From NCBI RefSeq assembly GCF_002994745.2, contig NC_037093.1, forward strand, positions 9,722,400-9,786,399: a stretch of DNA of 64,000 nt, given 5' to 3'. Of the stretch, positions 22,967-34,502 are shown piece by piece. How positions within the stretch are numbered: position 1 is the first letter of the stretch; each line of letters begins with the position of its first letter. The notes under the pieces were generated by a model. The model worked only from the letters and a program-made list of their open reading frames with translations, had not been told where the DNA came from and searched no databases. Both the position numbers and the translations under genes were made by a program. The stretch is from Rosa chinensis (lineage: Eukaryota > Streptophyta > Magnoliopsida > Rosales > Rosaceae).

Positions 22967-25900
22967 TCATGGGAGTTCAGATAATTTCCGCAAGTCAATT
23001 CTTGCCACATGTTTCTCGAACGTGGATTTGGGCAATGACTTAGTAGACAAGTCTGCCGCATTGTCCTCAGATCGAACCTGGTTCACTTTGATCTTGAGGA
23101 ACTTCTGTTGTTGCTGATTATGCTTGGTGTTATCGCTTTTGATGTAGTCTTGCCTCATTTGTTCAAAACAAGCAGCATTATCCTAAACGCGCGTAGGCTC
23201 ATCTGTGGTAGACTTCAAACCACAATTGCTTCGAACATGCGTAATTATGGACCCAATCCATATACATTCACGAACCACTTCGTGAAGAGCAATGATCTCT
23301 GCATTGTTCGAAGATATAGCGACTACGGTCTGTTCTGTAGACCTCCAAGATATCACGGTCTTTTCCCATGGTGAACACTTAACCAGTTTGGGAGCGACCA
23401 TTGTGTGGGTCAGAGAGATACCCAACATCAGCAAAACCTTCCAAAACACATGTTGTTTTGGGATGGGGATAGTGGACGCGCCTAGTGTTGGCGACGTTCC
23501 TGGTGTGTGATGGGTCCGAATCCATCATCTCTTTGTAGGGATAAAACAAGCCCATATCACTCATACATCTCAAGTATCGAAAGATATCTTTTCCACCAAT
23601 CCATTGGCGTCGCGTTGGCGCAAAGCTATATCTAGCTAACAAGTTCACAATATATGAGATGTCTAGTCTTGTGCATTGGCATAAGTACAATAATGCGCTT
23701 ATTGTACTAGGTAAGGCACTTCTGCCTCTAGCACATCTTCGTCATCATCCTTTCGACGAAGAGGATCATTTTCAGGATCAAGACTATGGACGATCATAGG
23801 GGTGCTTGAAGGCTTGACCTTGTCAAAATGCCTAAGCATCTATCGACACGATGCTCAAGTTCCAAACCGAGACATAATCGTGTTCTCCCAAAATCCTTCA
23901 TCTCAAACTACGGATTTCAAGTGTTCAGCGGTTTCCCTTAACTCTTTAAAAGCTTCTAATGGAGATCATGTCCAACACGAACCGCGATAGAATCCGAAAC
24001 TTGTCATAGAAACGCGTGGGCATATCCCTTCCCAATCAAGTAGTCACTTTAGTGAGTGTTTCAACCTTATTGTAAACGCGCTCCGTGGTCTAAAGCCTCT
24101 TGACTTGGGTAAATGAAGTTCGCCATGAACCTTCATGTATATTCCATATCTAGATCCCTATAGAGATACGTAGTGACCATATTTGTAAGCTGCATGTTCA
24201 GTTATTCGGAAACTACCAAACTGAAAAGGTAGTGGAGTGCAATGACATCCATTACGAGAGAATATGTCTCATCGTAGTCGATTCCAGGGCGTTTTGTGAG
24301 AAGCCTTGCGCCATAAGGCGAGATTACCATCTCTTTTTCTCATCACGCTTTCTAACGAAGACCCATTAGTCAATAGGTTTTATGTCAAGAGGTGTTAGCA
24401 TCTCTAGCTCGAAAACCTTCCTCTTCGTTAGAGAATCCATCTTAACCTGGATCGCATCTTTCCATTTAGGCCAAATCTCTCTACATTGACATTCATTCAT
24501 CAACGGAGCGTGGTTCGATATCATCTGACTCAACAAACTCATGCGCAACAAAATACGCAACTACATCACCAATTATGATGGAGTTTCTATCCCACGTCTC
24601 ATGTACACTAGTGTAATTTTCATAGAGCTCTATATTCTCAGGAATAGGTTCTGACGTTGAGGCGTCCCCCAACGAAAACCATAACCTGGAAGATGCTCAT
24701 GAGACAGATTTTGAGTGTCGATGATCAAAGGATTGGAATGTGCCAAAGTATCCTTCGAACCCACAAACCTCCCAAGCATCCTAGCTGGGGCCATGGCCTG
24801 TAACGCCAGAGTGCCACTCTCTTTGGCGTTGGCGCCATGCCTACCTCCGTGTAGGGTGGCTCTACGTCCTCTCATAGGGACGTCTTTCTTTGCAGGTATG
24901 TTTGCAGCATATTTGTGTGATCTCGTCACTTTAATAGGGATCGAGATGAGACATAGTGGGGACAGGCCACGACAATTTCTGTCGTTCCTGTTGAACATTC
25001 GTGTTCTTATCTCCCCTGAACGATGGGAAGACTGTCTCATCAAAGTGACATCCGCAAATCTAGCGGTAAGGAGATCGCCTAGCAAGGGCATTAAGTGGCG
25101 GACGATGGTTGGAGTCTCAAATCCAACGTAGTTGCCCATTCGTCTGTAAGGACCTATCATAGTGCGCTGTGGCGGCGCAATGGGCACATAAATAGCTCAC
25201 TCAAATGTGCGTAAGTACAAAATATGTGTACCCAGTCACTAGCTGTAACGCATAGGTACATTGAGTGGCGGTAGGTCGTAGACGAATTAGCATAGCTGCA
25301 TGCGATATTGCATCACCCCAAGCGGATGTAAGAAGATTGGTGCGCATTACCAATGTTCGGACTAACATCGCAGTCGTTTCCGCGAGACCAATTGGGTGTG
25401 TACATGGGAATATGATGTCCAACATCAAGCCCATTGCAATATCCATCGAAAGTCTTTTGATGTAAACTCTCTAGCATAGTCAAATCCAATTGACTGAATA
25501 GGATGAACTGGGGAGTGAGCCCATTTTCATATGATATGAGCTAGGAGTGTAGCGTAAGCAGCATTTATAGGTGGACAATGGCACAACACGTGACCAGCGT
25601 GTTTGCGTGTCAACCAATATCATGAAATATTTAAACGTCCGCAAGTTGGTTGAATCAGTCCATAGAATCCCCATGGATTTGATGTAAGAACATAATGAGT
25701 ATTTTCATATCCTTTGCGTAGGACGGTCTCAGTCCTAATTTCCCGAATGAACTGGCTTTGCAAAATGAGCGAGAGGCCTTAGAAGCGACCAATGAGGATT
25801 TTGGTTGGGCCTGAGCGTCTGTAGCGCTATTAGAAGCAAAATGTGTGACTACATCTCCCATCATGGCGTTGGAGCCATGGAAATTAGCATGTATGGCGTC

Positions 25901-26250
25901 ATGGCCACAAGGAGGAACAACCATGCATGGCGTTATGCTCATGGTTGGCGCCTTTTATGGAGTCATCAGATTCTTGCTTCGTTTTGCTCAAAATGATGGA
26001 TGTCCGAGTGAAGTCTTTAGTAGACGGATCATCATATCATGACCAGGATGACCTATCCTGTTGTGACAAAGCCAATATGTGTCTAAATCCAAGAGATCTT
26101 CTCTCATAACTTTATTGGATTTAATAGCTCGAATAGTGACATAGAATCCACTAGAGAGACACATAAACTTCTCTAAGATGCGTCTTTGTTCGCAATCATT
26201 AAAGGTATTGCAAAGGAACTCATTTCCGTTCTTCACATGCATTTTCGCAT
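22967..26250 (-). pseudogene. Copia-1 pol remnant (integrase, RT, RNase H)
   Basis: Order on the minus strand is as in Ty1/copia. A GAG-pre-integrase fragment (about 26050-26180, LCHNRIGHPGHDMMIRL) and integrase pieces (25200-25940, including TRTLVMRT-like and VTGY segments) come first. Then come the linker and a decayed RT (about 23700-24560, with a recognisable 'GIDY' region and no YVDD seen). RNase H follows (22967-23690: GYLSDPHNGRSQ, then SWRSTEQTVVAISS, then ADLSTKSLPKS). Multiple stops and frameshifts separate the pieces. It can supply no functional enzyme. Confidence 0.85.
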
Positions 26251-26610
26251 TGAATTTGTTGGCTATTCATAGGGTACGATTTGCCCTAAGAGCGTAGAGA
26301 GTTTCTGTGACAATTGTAATCAAGGTGCCATTTGGCAAGTGGAACTTGGGCTATTCCATGTCCTTGAATTAATATTGATGGCCTAGCCATCATAGTCACA
26401 AAGTCATATGCTCAGAATCAAAATGGAGTCATAATGAAAAGAACTCGAAATTTTATTCATAAGCCAACGGAGTACATCATTGTTTTTTTTATCAAAGAAA
26501 ATCTAATCCAATAAAGGTAATATGGCAATCGCCTACATCTCTTGGAAAATAAAGACTTAAACAGAATTGGCGATCTATTGATCCCAGCCAGATTTGTAGT
26601 CTGCAACCCT

Positions 26611-27669
26611 TCACTCTAGATCATCTTCTTGATCTTCTTGTTCCACATAGTGAGCTTCTCTTGCTTCACAATATGCTTTGTAGGCGGTGACACGTTCTTC
26701 ACGAGCTCTACAAATGTGTGCCCAATGATCAGACACTCCACATCGAGAACATACATCTCTTTGCTCAAACTCCATTGATTGAGGCGCTTTGAAAGCGTCA
26801 TTTAGATGGCTCTTAGTGTTGGTGGCACCACCAACATGGCCAGAGGCGTTGCCTCCCTCTCTCTTTCCACGTTTACCTCTTCGGTTCCGTGTTCGCCTAT
26901 TTTGGCAGTTACCTTCCCAAGTAGAGCGATTATATGGATCAGAATGTCCAGAAGTATACCTAATATTAGGGTTTCGCTCTTGGCGCCCTCTCTTAGAGGT
27001 GCGACTATAATTGGATTCCGGAATATGCTCTGTTTCCACGGATCTCGAATTATAGTTCTTCACAAGGATATTGTCATGCTTTTCAGCGACATTCATAGCT
27101 CCAATGAGCTCATGAAACCTTGTGATCCGTCTTGCATTAACATCGATTCGATAGTTCTTAGCAACCATCAATACATAGACGGGGAAGGTAGAGAGAGTCT
27201 TCTCAATCAACATCGCATCTGTGATCTCTTTACCACAGAATTCCATTAAGGATTTAATGCAAAGTGCTTCCGAGTTATAGTCAAGAACTGACTTGAAATC
27301 ATATAAGCGGAGGCTATGCCATCTCACTTCTAGGTCAGGAAGCAAGGAGTCACGGACGTTGCCAAATCTTTCTTCGAGTGAGACCCACAGCCTTCTGGGG
27401 TCTTCTTCATTCATACACTCGTACTGGAGCGAATCATCCATATGACGAGTCATTAGGATGATGGCTTTCGCCTTATTTGCCTCTAAGGCTGCTCTATTTG
27501 CTTCCAAAGCTTGAGCTTGCTCAACAGTTATCACGTCCTGGATAGGCTCGAGAATCATATCCAAGATTCCTACAGCCTTGAGATGCTGGCAGATATCACG
27601 AACCCACCTGTGATATCCAGAGCCAGTTGTTCCCAATGGAGCAAAGTCCAATTTGTTCAGGTTACTCAT
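26611..27669 (-). CDS. Copia-1 Gag polyprotein (intact frame)
   Basis: This 352-residue frame starts at Met 27669 (MSNLNKLDF). I chose that start over an upstream in-frame Met at 27759 because the related Gag at 42568 begins at the equivalent position. The central region has the UBN2/retrotrans_gag pattern (DDSLQYECM...LWVSLEERFGN...LPDLEVRW). The C-terminal part is Arg/Gly-rich and holds an intact CCHC zinc knuckle (C-SR-C-GVSD-H-WAHI-C). Gag forms the virus-like particle and packages RNA. It is the only undamaged coding region of the element. Confidence 0.9.
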   Translation of the reverse strand: MSNLNKLDFAPLGTTGSGYHRWVRDICQHLKAVGILDMILEPIQDVITVEQAQALEANRAALEANKAKAIILMTRHMDDSLQYECMNEEDPRRLWVSLEERFGNVRDSLLPDLEVRWHSLRLYDFKSVLDYNSEALCIKSLMEFCGKEITDAMLIEKTLSTFPVYVLMVAKNYRIDVNARRITRFHELIGAMNVAEKHDNILVKNYNSRSVETEHIPESNYSRTSKRGRQERNPNIRYTSGHSDPYNRSTWEGNCQNRRTRNRRGKRGKREGGNASGHVGGATNTKSHLNDAFKAPQSMEFEQRDVCSRCGVSDHWAHICRAREERVTAYKAYCEAREAHYVEQEDQEDDLE

Positions 27670-27759
27670 CCTGAAAGAGAACAAGAAATTAGGGTTAGTT
27701 TCGGAGCGAAATAGGCTACCACGAAAACATATGAAATTTCTGAGCGTAATCGCTTCCAA

Positions 27760-28724
27760 GAAATTAGGAATTTCTTAGCGTAGTCGCTTCCAAGAAATTC
27801 GATTCCAAGAGATATTGGATTAGATCGGAACAATGATGTAAGTGGTCGATCATAAATTCTCTACAAACTCTAAGTTTGGAGATCTCAACAAGCTCTAAGC
27901 TTGGAGTGAGCACGAACCCCCACAGTTCGGCTTAATTTGGTCTCCTCTATAATGAAGAAAGGGGGGTAGAAGAAGGGAGGTTGCAAGTCCCCGAGAAAAA
28001 GAAGCGAAAAAGAATATAAAAAAAACTTCAAAAATGGGAACTTTTAGTAAACCATACCTCTTAGTATTGCAGAGCGTATTTGATCCTTATTGTAGGATTG
28101 CAGACGAGCTTCAGTCCTAGGCGAATCAAACTTGTTGAAATTCGGAGCAAATTTGCTTCTGAACAGCTCCCACTCCGATTGATGTACAGGTCTCTAAACG
28201 ACTCCAATAGGGCTTAAATTTGGAGGTTAGATAGAAGAGACAGACTTGAACAACTTTGATGAAGGAAGAATTTTGATCTGAGGTTCTGAACTAGGCGTTT
28301 CGGGGATTGCAAACTGACTGATATGCATAGGAACCAGGAACGAGCATGCTAAACAGCTCCCACCTCGAATGGTGTACATATCTCAAAACGACTCCAATAG
28401 GGCTGAAATTTGGAGGTCAGATATAATAGACGTAGATGAACAACTTTGATGAAGAAAGTATTTTCATCAGAGGTTCCGAACAAGACGTTTCGGCGCGTGA
28501 AAGCAGACTGATCTGCACAGAAATGAGCGTGCTGCTGTGTTGCAGGGGGCAGCAGGCTTGCGGCAATGCTGCAGGGGTAGTAGGCGGCACAAGGGTGCGC
28601 AAGGGCTGCAGGGGCAGCATAGGGCATAGCTAACAAGGGCTAGGAGCTTGCGGCAGTTTTAGTGAGAAGAGTTTTCGGGTTTTTTTTGTTTTTAGGGCTA
28701 GGGTTAGGGCTCGTGCTGATAACG
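27760..28724 (-). other. Copia-1 leader with internal duplication
   Basis: This region lies between the 5' LTR and gag. A unit of about 190 bp containing 'cgactccaatagggct' and 'gaacaactttgatgaa' occurs twice (about 28160-28300 and 28355-28495). The sequence next to the LTR reads ttatcagcacgag on the minus strand, a plausible methionine-tRNA-type primer binding site. Confidence 0.6.
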
Positions 28725-28942
28725 TGTTTTAGGGAAACGAGAATTGAGAGATAATCGCTGTGTCTTCTCATTGATAATAGGGGCCTCTTTATATAGAGGA
28801 TTACAATGCATAGAATCTCAATCATACAAGGAAAGTAATTCTACATTGAATAGGATTCTAGATCCTTCTACTTAAATCCTATTACCACTAGGTCAAGTAA
28901 CCTAGAGTTTGGGCTAAACACAAATTAGGTTTTCCTTGAACA
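28725..28942 (-). repeat. 5' LTR of copia-1
   Basis: 218 bp, TG...CA, pairing with 22557-22774. It is followed by the GACCT duplication. Confidence 0.95.
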
Positions 28943-28947
28943 GACCT

Positions 28948-30091
28948 CTATTTTTTTTTTCAATTATCAATAAACTTTGTCAACTCATATGAAAAGACAA
29001 CTAGAGATAGAGATCAAAAGGAAAAGAAAAAAAAAATACTCTTCTTACCTCCGCCATTAATATAACATTCAACAAATAAATTATTTTTTCTTCTTCAGAA
29101 TTTCCTTATATTACCTACATAATTTTATAATTTACTAAAACAATTAAGTAGAAATAATAATTTCTATACATGGCCCTATCATTTAATACAAAAGTAGATT
29201 CAAAACAATTTGATTTTAAATTTCCTTAAAATTTAGAATATTTTGGTGTAGATAGTACTAACTAAGATTCAAGATCAACTCATTTTAATTAGATTTAATA
29301 GACATATGTTATTTATTTGAGAACCAAAGTCTTTTCTAGAACCATTCATATTGCAAAATAAACAAAAAAACTATGATCTAGAATAGCAAAAAATCTTTGT
29401 AATTGTCTACTTCTTCGGCATCTCCAAGAATCACTTTCTAGTTCCACTAATGAAAGTACATCAAAGATGTAGGCAACTCCCTCAAAAGATTCTTCATGGA
29501 TGAATTGATAGAGATAAAATAATAATAATAATAATAATAAAAAACAAATTGTTGAAAATACAATTTTGATTGTTGAAGGATATTTTGGTAAAATACACCT
29601 TTTAAGTAATCAAAAAAGTGAATTTGAGGTTTAATGAGTAGGCAAGGTCCAAATATCAAATTTGGAGATCCAACTAGAACCCTCCTTTATTTTATTTTCT
29701 ATTATGCTTTAAAAGACATAGTCACATAAAAAAGTTTTGTGTGTGTGTGTGTGTAAATTAGGTCTGAAAAAGAGCCGGTTGAGAATTATAATACATATTT
29801 AATAATTAAAGATTTTTGTTTCTATTCAAGGGCGCGGGGTACAATTTGAGTATGTGTGTTATTTTGTCATAAACTTTTGTTATCGAATTTCTATTACACG
29901 TTATAATGTTTATTTTTTGGATCAGTTAGCTATTTGATTATTTAATATATATAATGTGGTTTAATTTAAGAAAAGAATAAAACATATTACTTGTAAAACT
30001 TAAGAAAAAAATAATTTAAAAGCATTAGTAAAAATTTTAAGAAAATATTTTTTTTAGCCCACTCTATTTTTAAATCCTAGCTCCGCTATTG
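28948..30091. repeat. Right arm of the inverted-repeat composite
   Basis: This is the inverse complement of about 20885-22080, with few visible mismatches. It carries the same nested MITE remnant, the (TG)n tract matching (CA)n at 21233-21244, and ends 'ctagctccgctattg'. Confidence 0.85.
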
Positions 30092-30987
30092 GGAATCATT
30101 AACCTGACCTACCCCTAACCCAATTTCCTAACCTCTCATATGTTAATTAAAATTTCTTACATCCAGGGTATAAAAGGCGACATAAAAACGGACTTCAGTG
30201 GGGTGTTATTCCATGAGATGATACACGTGTGGCAGTGGAACGGTAAGGGTCAAGCTCCCGGCGGATTAATAGAAGGAATTGCAAATTTTGTGCGGTTCAA
30301 GGCCGACTATGTTCCTAATGGGTGGGTGAAACCGGGCGAGGGTCAGCGTTGGGATGAGGGGTATTCGGTTACTGCACGATTCCTAGACTACTGCAATGGC
30401 CTCAAGCAAGGGTTTGTGGCAGAACTTAACAAGAAGATGAGAGACGGTTATAGTGACAATTTCTTTAGCCAATTGCTTGGGAAAACAGTAGATCAGCTGT
30501 GGAAAGACTACAAAGCTAAATTCGGGAACTAACTAAGCATGTACAATAATTCTGCTTATAGCTAAAAGTCTAGATTACGTAGTATGATGAATAAGATGTG
30601 GGGATTCTGTACGTATCCACAGATGGAAAGTTTTAGTGAAGTAAGTTATATGTATAATCTGAATAAGTGGGACTGGGATGAAAATGAATCCAAAAAATCA
30701 CATTGTTTTGGATCAATTTCACATACATATATGGTGTCTTTTTCTACTTTTGTTTTTTTGTTACAATAACCAACAAAAGAAAAGTTAATCAATTATAATT
30801 ATGTGAACAACATTTTGATACACCGAAGATTTTTTATTTTATTTTTAATTAATTAATTTATTTTTTTAACAAACTCTAATCACACGAATAAACTCTACAA
30901 TACATTAAATGGTTAAATCAAGACCGGTTGAGCCAATAGAAAGTTGACAATTTCTAAAAACATATAGCTCATGTCATGAATGGTTAC

Positions 30988-31917
30988 CAATGGCGGAGCA
31001 AGGATTTTAAAATAGGGTGGGCTAAAAAAAAAAAAAAAACTCTTAAAAGTTTACTAATGCTTTCAAATTATTTTTTTCTTAAGTTTTACAAATAATATGT
31101 TTTATTCTTTTCTTAAATTAAACTACATTATATATTAAATACATATTAAATAATCAAATAGCTAAATGACCCAAAAAAATCAACATTATAACGTGTGATA
31201 GAAATTCGATAACAAAAGTTTAAAACAAAAGAACACACCTACTCAAATTGTACCCTGAGCCCGTGAATAGAAGCAAAAATCTTTAATTATTGAATATGTA
31301 TTATAATTCTCAGTTGGCTCTTTTTTAGACCTAATTTACCAAAAAAAAAAAAACATAAATTTTTTATGCGACCATGCCTCTTAAAGCATAATACAAAGTA
31401 AAATAAAATAAAATACTTCAAGCAAATAAATAACATATCTATACTATTATTAAGAGAATAGACTTTATTAGCCAAAATTGAAAATTTTGACAGATTTAAC
31501 CCTGAAAGATTAAAAAAATTTGAGAATAAATTAAATCAGAAGGATAAATAAGACAATTATAAAATAAATTTTTATTAAGAAAATTAAAAAGAAATGATTC
31601 CACAAGCCCCACTTTTCTCTCCCACTATTTGAGTATTTTCTCTCTATAATAACTACCAATGAATCTACTTCTTCTGCAATAACTACCAACATTTAAAAAA
31701 AAAAAAAAAAATTTCGTACACATGCAAAGTATGTGATTGCAGACTAGTGTATGACTAAAACAAGAAAAGAAATAACATATGGGCTAAGTTTGAAAATTTG
31801 AGGTGGGCTAATTTTTAATATTTAATCTGTTAAACCATAATTAAGCTACAAATTTATGTTTTTTCAAAATCTAGGGTGGGTTGTAGCCCAACGGAACCTG
31901 TGTGTAGCTACGCCTTT
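30988..31917. mobile_element. Third copy of the intron repeat family
   Basis: It starts 'aatggcggagcaaggatttt' and ends 'tagctacgccttt', in the same orientation as the left arm (20885-22305) but without the nested 800-bp MITE. The ends are short imperfect inverted repeats (AATGGCGGAGC versus AAAGGCGTAGC). It is interrupted by a 310-bp Helitron. There is no coding. Confidence 0.75.
31438..31747 (+). mobile_element. Small non-autonomous Helitron
   Basis: It begins TCTATACTATTATTAAGAG and ends CTAG, inserted between A (31437) and T (31748) without target duplication. A short hairpin (CACAT, 7-nt loop, ATGTG, 31719-31735) lies 8 nt before the CTAG. The uninterrupted sequence 'aataacatatgtatgac' is present at about 22147-22163. 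All four Helitron criteria fit. There is no Rep/helicase coding. Confidence 0.85.
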
Positions 31918-32413
31918 GGGTTCTACCAACCCAAATTGCACTAATGTTAGGATTGCTGGCCTTTGAACTCAATAAGAATAGAACTTTAATTGGTGGCATC
32001 ACTGGCATGCAATTGCAGCAGAAAGGATTCCTTGGAGTTAAGTTCGATGCATGCAATTCGATATAATCAACAGTACTGCCAACTAAAGTGGAGCCGGTCT
32101 CATCGACCATTAAATGTAGAATAATTCTTAGGTTCACTCTCCAGGTAAATGACTGAATGAACATATTCACCTTCTACTGTGATTAATGCATTTTAACTTT
32201 ACAATTTTCTAATCCAATCATTCATGTTACATAATATCATACAAAGATTAGCTCTGTAAAAAATCAATCAAATTGAAGACCTTTTAGTTATTCATTTATA
32301 TGAAATACATGGACGGTTTATAATTATAGTAGCAAGTGTTGTTAGAACTGTTCATTTGTGTGATTCAATTAGATAATTAAACGAATTCTGATTCGATTGA
32401 TTTTTTACAAAGA
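31918..32413. other. Unassigned non-coding stretch
   Basis: A 99-codon minus-strand frame (31871-32170) overlaps the end of the repeat and resembles no family I know. Otherwise it is AT-rich DNA. I see nothing convincing. Confidence 0.4.
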
Positions 32414-32535
32414 TAATTTTTAAAGGCTAATTTAAAATATGGACTGTTGGATGATAAATTTATTTAGTAAAAGTATGTTAATCGACAATTGAGGTGAAAA
32501 TGCTCGTTTACTTAAGGGGTGAACCTAAGAATTAT

Positions 32536-33489
32536 GAGTGTTTCTATTGAGACCTCAAAATCTGCTCAATTGACCTCACTCTATTATGAATTATTAAATG
32601 ACATATATAACCTCTTATAAAATGACTATTAAGGACAATAGTTATACCCAAAAAAAATTATATTTAATTTCTGTAGACTTTCCAATTCAATAATATTATA
32701 TCGTATTCTTATTATTTTTCTTATCTATTTTCATTTTCCAATTTCACTACATACTCATTAAAGCTTTTATATATATTTAATAAGAATTAAAACTATAATC
32801 AAGATCATGTGACATAAAAATTCCTATCATCATATATGTTGAACGCATATTGGTTCGGAATAACAAAAGAAATCATATTATGACCTAAATCCCAGTCTAT
32901 CCATTATATTTGCAAAAAAAAAAAAAAAAAAAGACCTAGCAGTAAAAAAAAACGTAAAAACTATTAAATAATTAATCATGACGTACAGAAAATAGAGAAA
33001 ATAATTAAACATTAAGAAAAACTACTCTTCATTTTTTTTGCACATCTACAAGAGAAAAAAGTTAAAAAAAAAAAACAATTCTTTTTTATTAGAAATTAAT
33101 TTTTTAACACCTAGTGGCTAGTTTGTGGTGGATTTGTCCCCACAGATGGTGCAGTGGATTAGTCTGGCTCTGCTAGGATACTCTACATGGGTGCGTGTGT
33201 CGCTACCTTATTAACGCTGACCTCCCCCAATCAAAAAAAAAATTAATTTTTAAAGCCCAATACCTTGTGTTTGAGTTTCTTTTTTATTGGATAAGAGATT
33301 TATGTAATCTGATTAAGGAATGAATATGTAATTAATAGTTTGTTTGCAAATTATATGAGCGAGGTTATTTCAGGAACTTGAGTGAGGTTTAGTGAGTAAA
33401 TTTAGTATTTAAAAATTTGCTAGGAAGTGTAAAAAGCAAGGAGGTCAAGTGAGTAAATTTGGAGGTTCCAAATTCCAATAGAAAAACTC
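32536..33489. mobile_element. Mutator-like MITE, 954 bp
   Basis: A perfect 9-bp duplication AAGAATTAT (32527-32535 and 33490-33498) flanks ends GAGTGTTTCTATTG and, inverted, GAGTTTTTCTATTG. The inner arms continue as imperfect inverted repeats ('gacctc' and 'ttgacctcc' motifs). The empty site lies at about 115-128. There is no coding. The 9-bp duplication indicates the Mutator superfamily. Confidence 0.9.
33108..33239 (+). mobile_element. SINE-like retroposon nested in the MITE
   Basis: This body of about 120 bp ('cacctagtggctagtttgtgg' onward to 'acctcccccaatc') ends in poly(A). It is flanked by AAATTAATTTTTTAA (33093-33107) and a copy one T shorter (33240-33253). Size, tail and long duplication fit a SINE. 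The pol III A and B boxes are only weakly recognisable. Confidence 0.6.
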
Positions 33490-33643
33490 AAGAATTATCT
33501 TTATATGTATATGTACTAATTTCCGTGTACGTCTGGTATTCTTAATATGCAGTTGATTTCGACAACTTATAACATGAATTTCATTTTAGAATTTAGACTA
33601 GTATACAGCGTATTCTTCTGCTAATTTTTCTCTTTACTTTGTC

Positions 33644-34502
33644 CCCCATTTGGGGGCGGATCCGTGACATCATAAATTATAGTTAAAATTATACTTCAAT
33701 TACCAACCATTAGATTAAAAGACTATCAATGGATGAGATTAGTCATAAAGAATAATATATCATTACCTATTATTTTTCTTTTCTTTTTAATTAATTAATC
33801 AAATCTATTTATTATGATTTAATAAAAATCAATAATTGCTATTTTGATTTGGAATACAATTAAGGAATCAAATCTTTCAATTGTTTTCCTATTGAAACTC
33901 ATCTACTCCTCAAAAAAGAAAAAGAAATCGATCAGATGAGGCTTTTGATGAACTAAATGAAAACTTTAACAAACTAAATGAACATGAAAGAATTTTACAC
34001 AACGTCAACTAGATATCATGAGACCTGATGTTTATCATCAACAAATGGCATGAACTGTACAATATTTAGAGCAAACAGAAAGAAAAAGAAAAAAATTAAG
34101 GGTAACCTACTGGAGATATGCAATAAAATATGATGAATCTTGATTTTGCTCTATCATCTTGATGAAGAAAAGGTGAGAAAGAGGTAGATAATTTAATCAG
34201 TTTTCATCATGCTTCGTCAAACGCCTCATCAGTTTTTTTCTGAGCAGTAGATAAGTTTCAATAGGAAAACAATTGAAAAATATGATTCCTTAATTGTATT
34301 CCAAATCAGAATAGCAATTATTGATTTTTATTAAGTCATAATAAATAGATTTGATTAATTAATTAAAAAGAAAAGGAAAAAAAAAAAAAGGTAATGAAAT
34401 ATTCTTTATGACTAATCTCATCCATTGATAATCTTTTAATCTAATGGTTGGTAATTGAAGTATAATTTTAACTATAATTTGTGATGTCACGGATCCGCCC
34501 CC
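33644..34502. mobile_element. Long-TIR element, 859 bp
   Basis: GGGGGCGGATCCGTGACATC near 33652 pairs with its inverse ending at 34502. Complementarity runs inward for roughly 260 bp. A 5-bp duplication TTGTC (33639-33643 and 34503-34507) fits, and the empty site is at about 285-300. The left end has 8 extra bases, so the exact terminus is uncertain. It is non-coding and its superfamily is not assigned. Confidence 0.8.

Larger units (their letters stand above)
22557..28942 (-). mobile_element. Ty1/copia retrotransposon 1 (young, defective)
   Basis: Two 218-bp LTRs (22557-22774 and 28725-28942) begin TG and end CA. They are flanked by the 5-bp duplication GACCT (22552-22556 and 28943-28947). 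Coding runs on the minus strand, so the 5' LTR is on the right. A polypurine tract (aagggggag, minus strand) abuts the 3' LTR at about 22775-22785. By eye the LTRs differ at one base (about 22619 T versus C), indicating recent insertion. Gag is open, but pol has many stops and frameshifts. It inserted into the right arm of the inverted-repeat composite. Confidence 0.95.
20860..30091. mobile_element. Inverted-repeat composite in BSP2 intron
   Basis: A 9-bp duplication with one mismatch (GGAATCATC 20851-20859, GGAATCATT 30092-30100) brackets a structure of two arms of about 1.4 kb in inverted orientation. The left arm is about 20885-22305. The right arm is about 22333-22556 plus 28948-30091, interrupted by copia-1. 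The arms meet around 22306-22332, where 'ggctgtagcccaac' faces 'gttgggctacagcc'. Outer ends resemble 'aatggcggagctaggattt'. A single-copy relative lies at 30988-31917. Duplication length and TIRs suggest a Mutator-like element. There is no transposase. Confidence 0.75.
20459..30532 (+). pseudogene. BSP2 pseudogene split by about 9.2-kb insertion
   Basis: Exon 1 (20459-20778) keeps the BSP pattern: signal peptide ending LHGTHA, then VEFVVFN, then SGGVRFRNQLG, then SAATNFIWNLF, then DDMDGIAY. It has a frameshift inside the signal peptide, a second near 20615, and TAG as its last codon just before a GT at 20779. Exon 2 (30167-30532, after 'tacatccag') is open for 121 codons to its natural stop. 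It retains HEMIHVWQWNGKG (HExxH) and APGGLIEGIAN, with Asn in place of the usual Asp. The intron holds a large inverted-repeat element (20860-30091) plus a copia insertion. No intact protein can be made from the annotated ATG. Exon 2 is less damaged than exon 1. Confidence 0.9.

Noticed and set aside
24715..25131. 138-codon forward frame
   Set aside because: It is antisense to the copia-1 integrase remnant, with no independent support.
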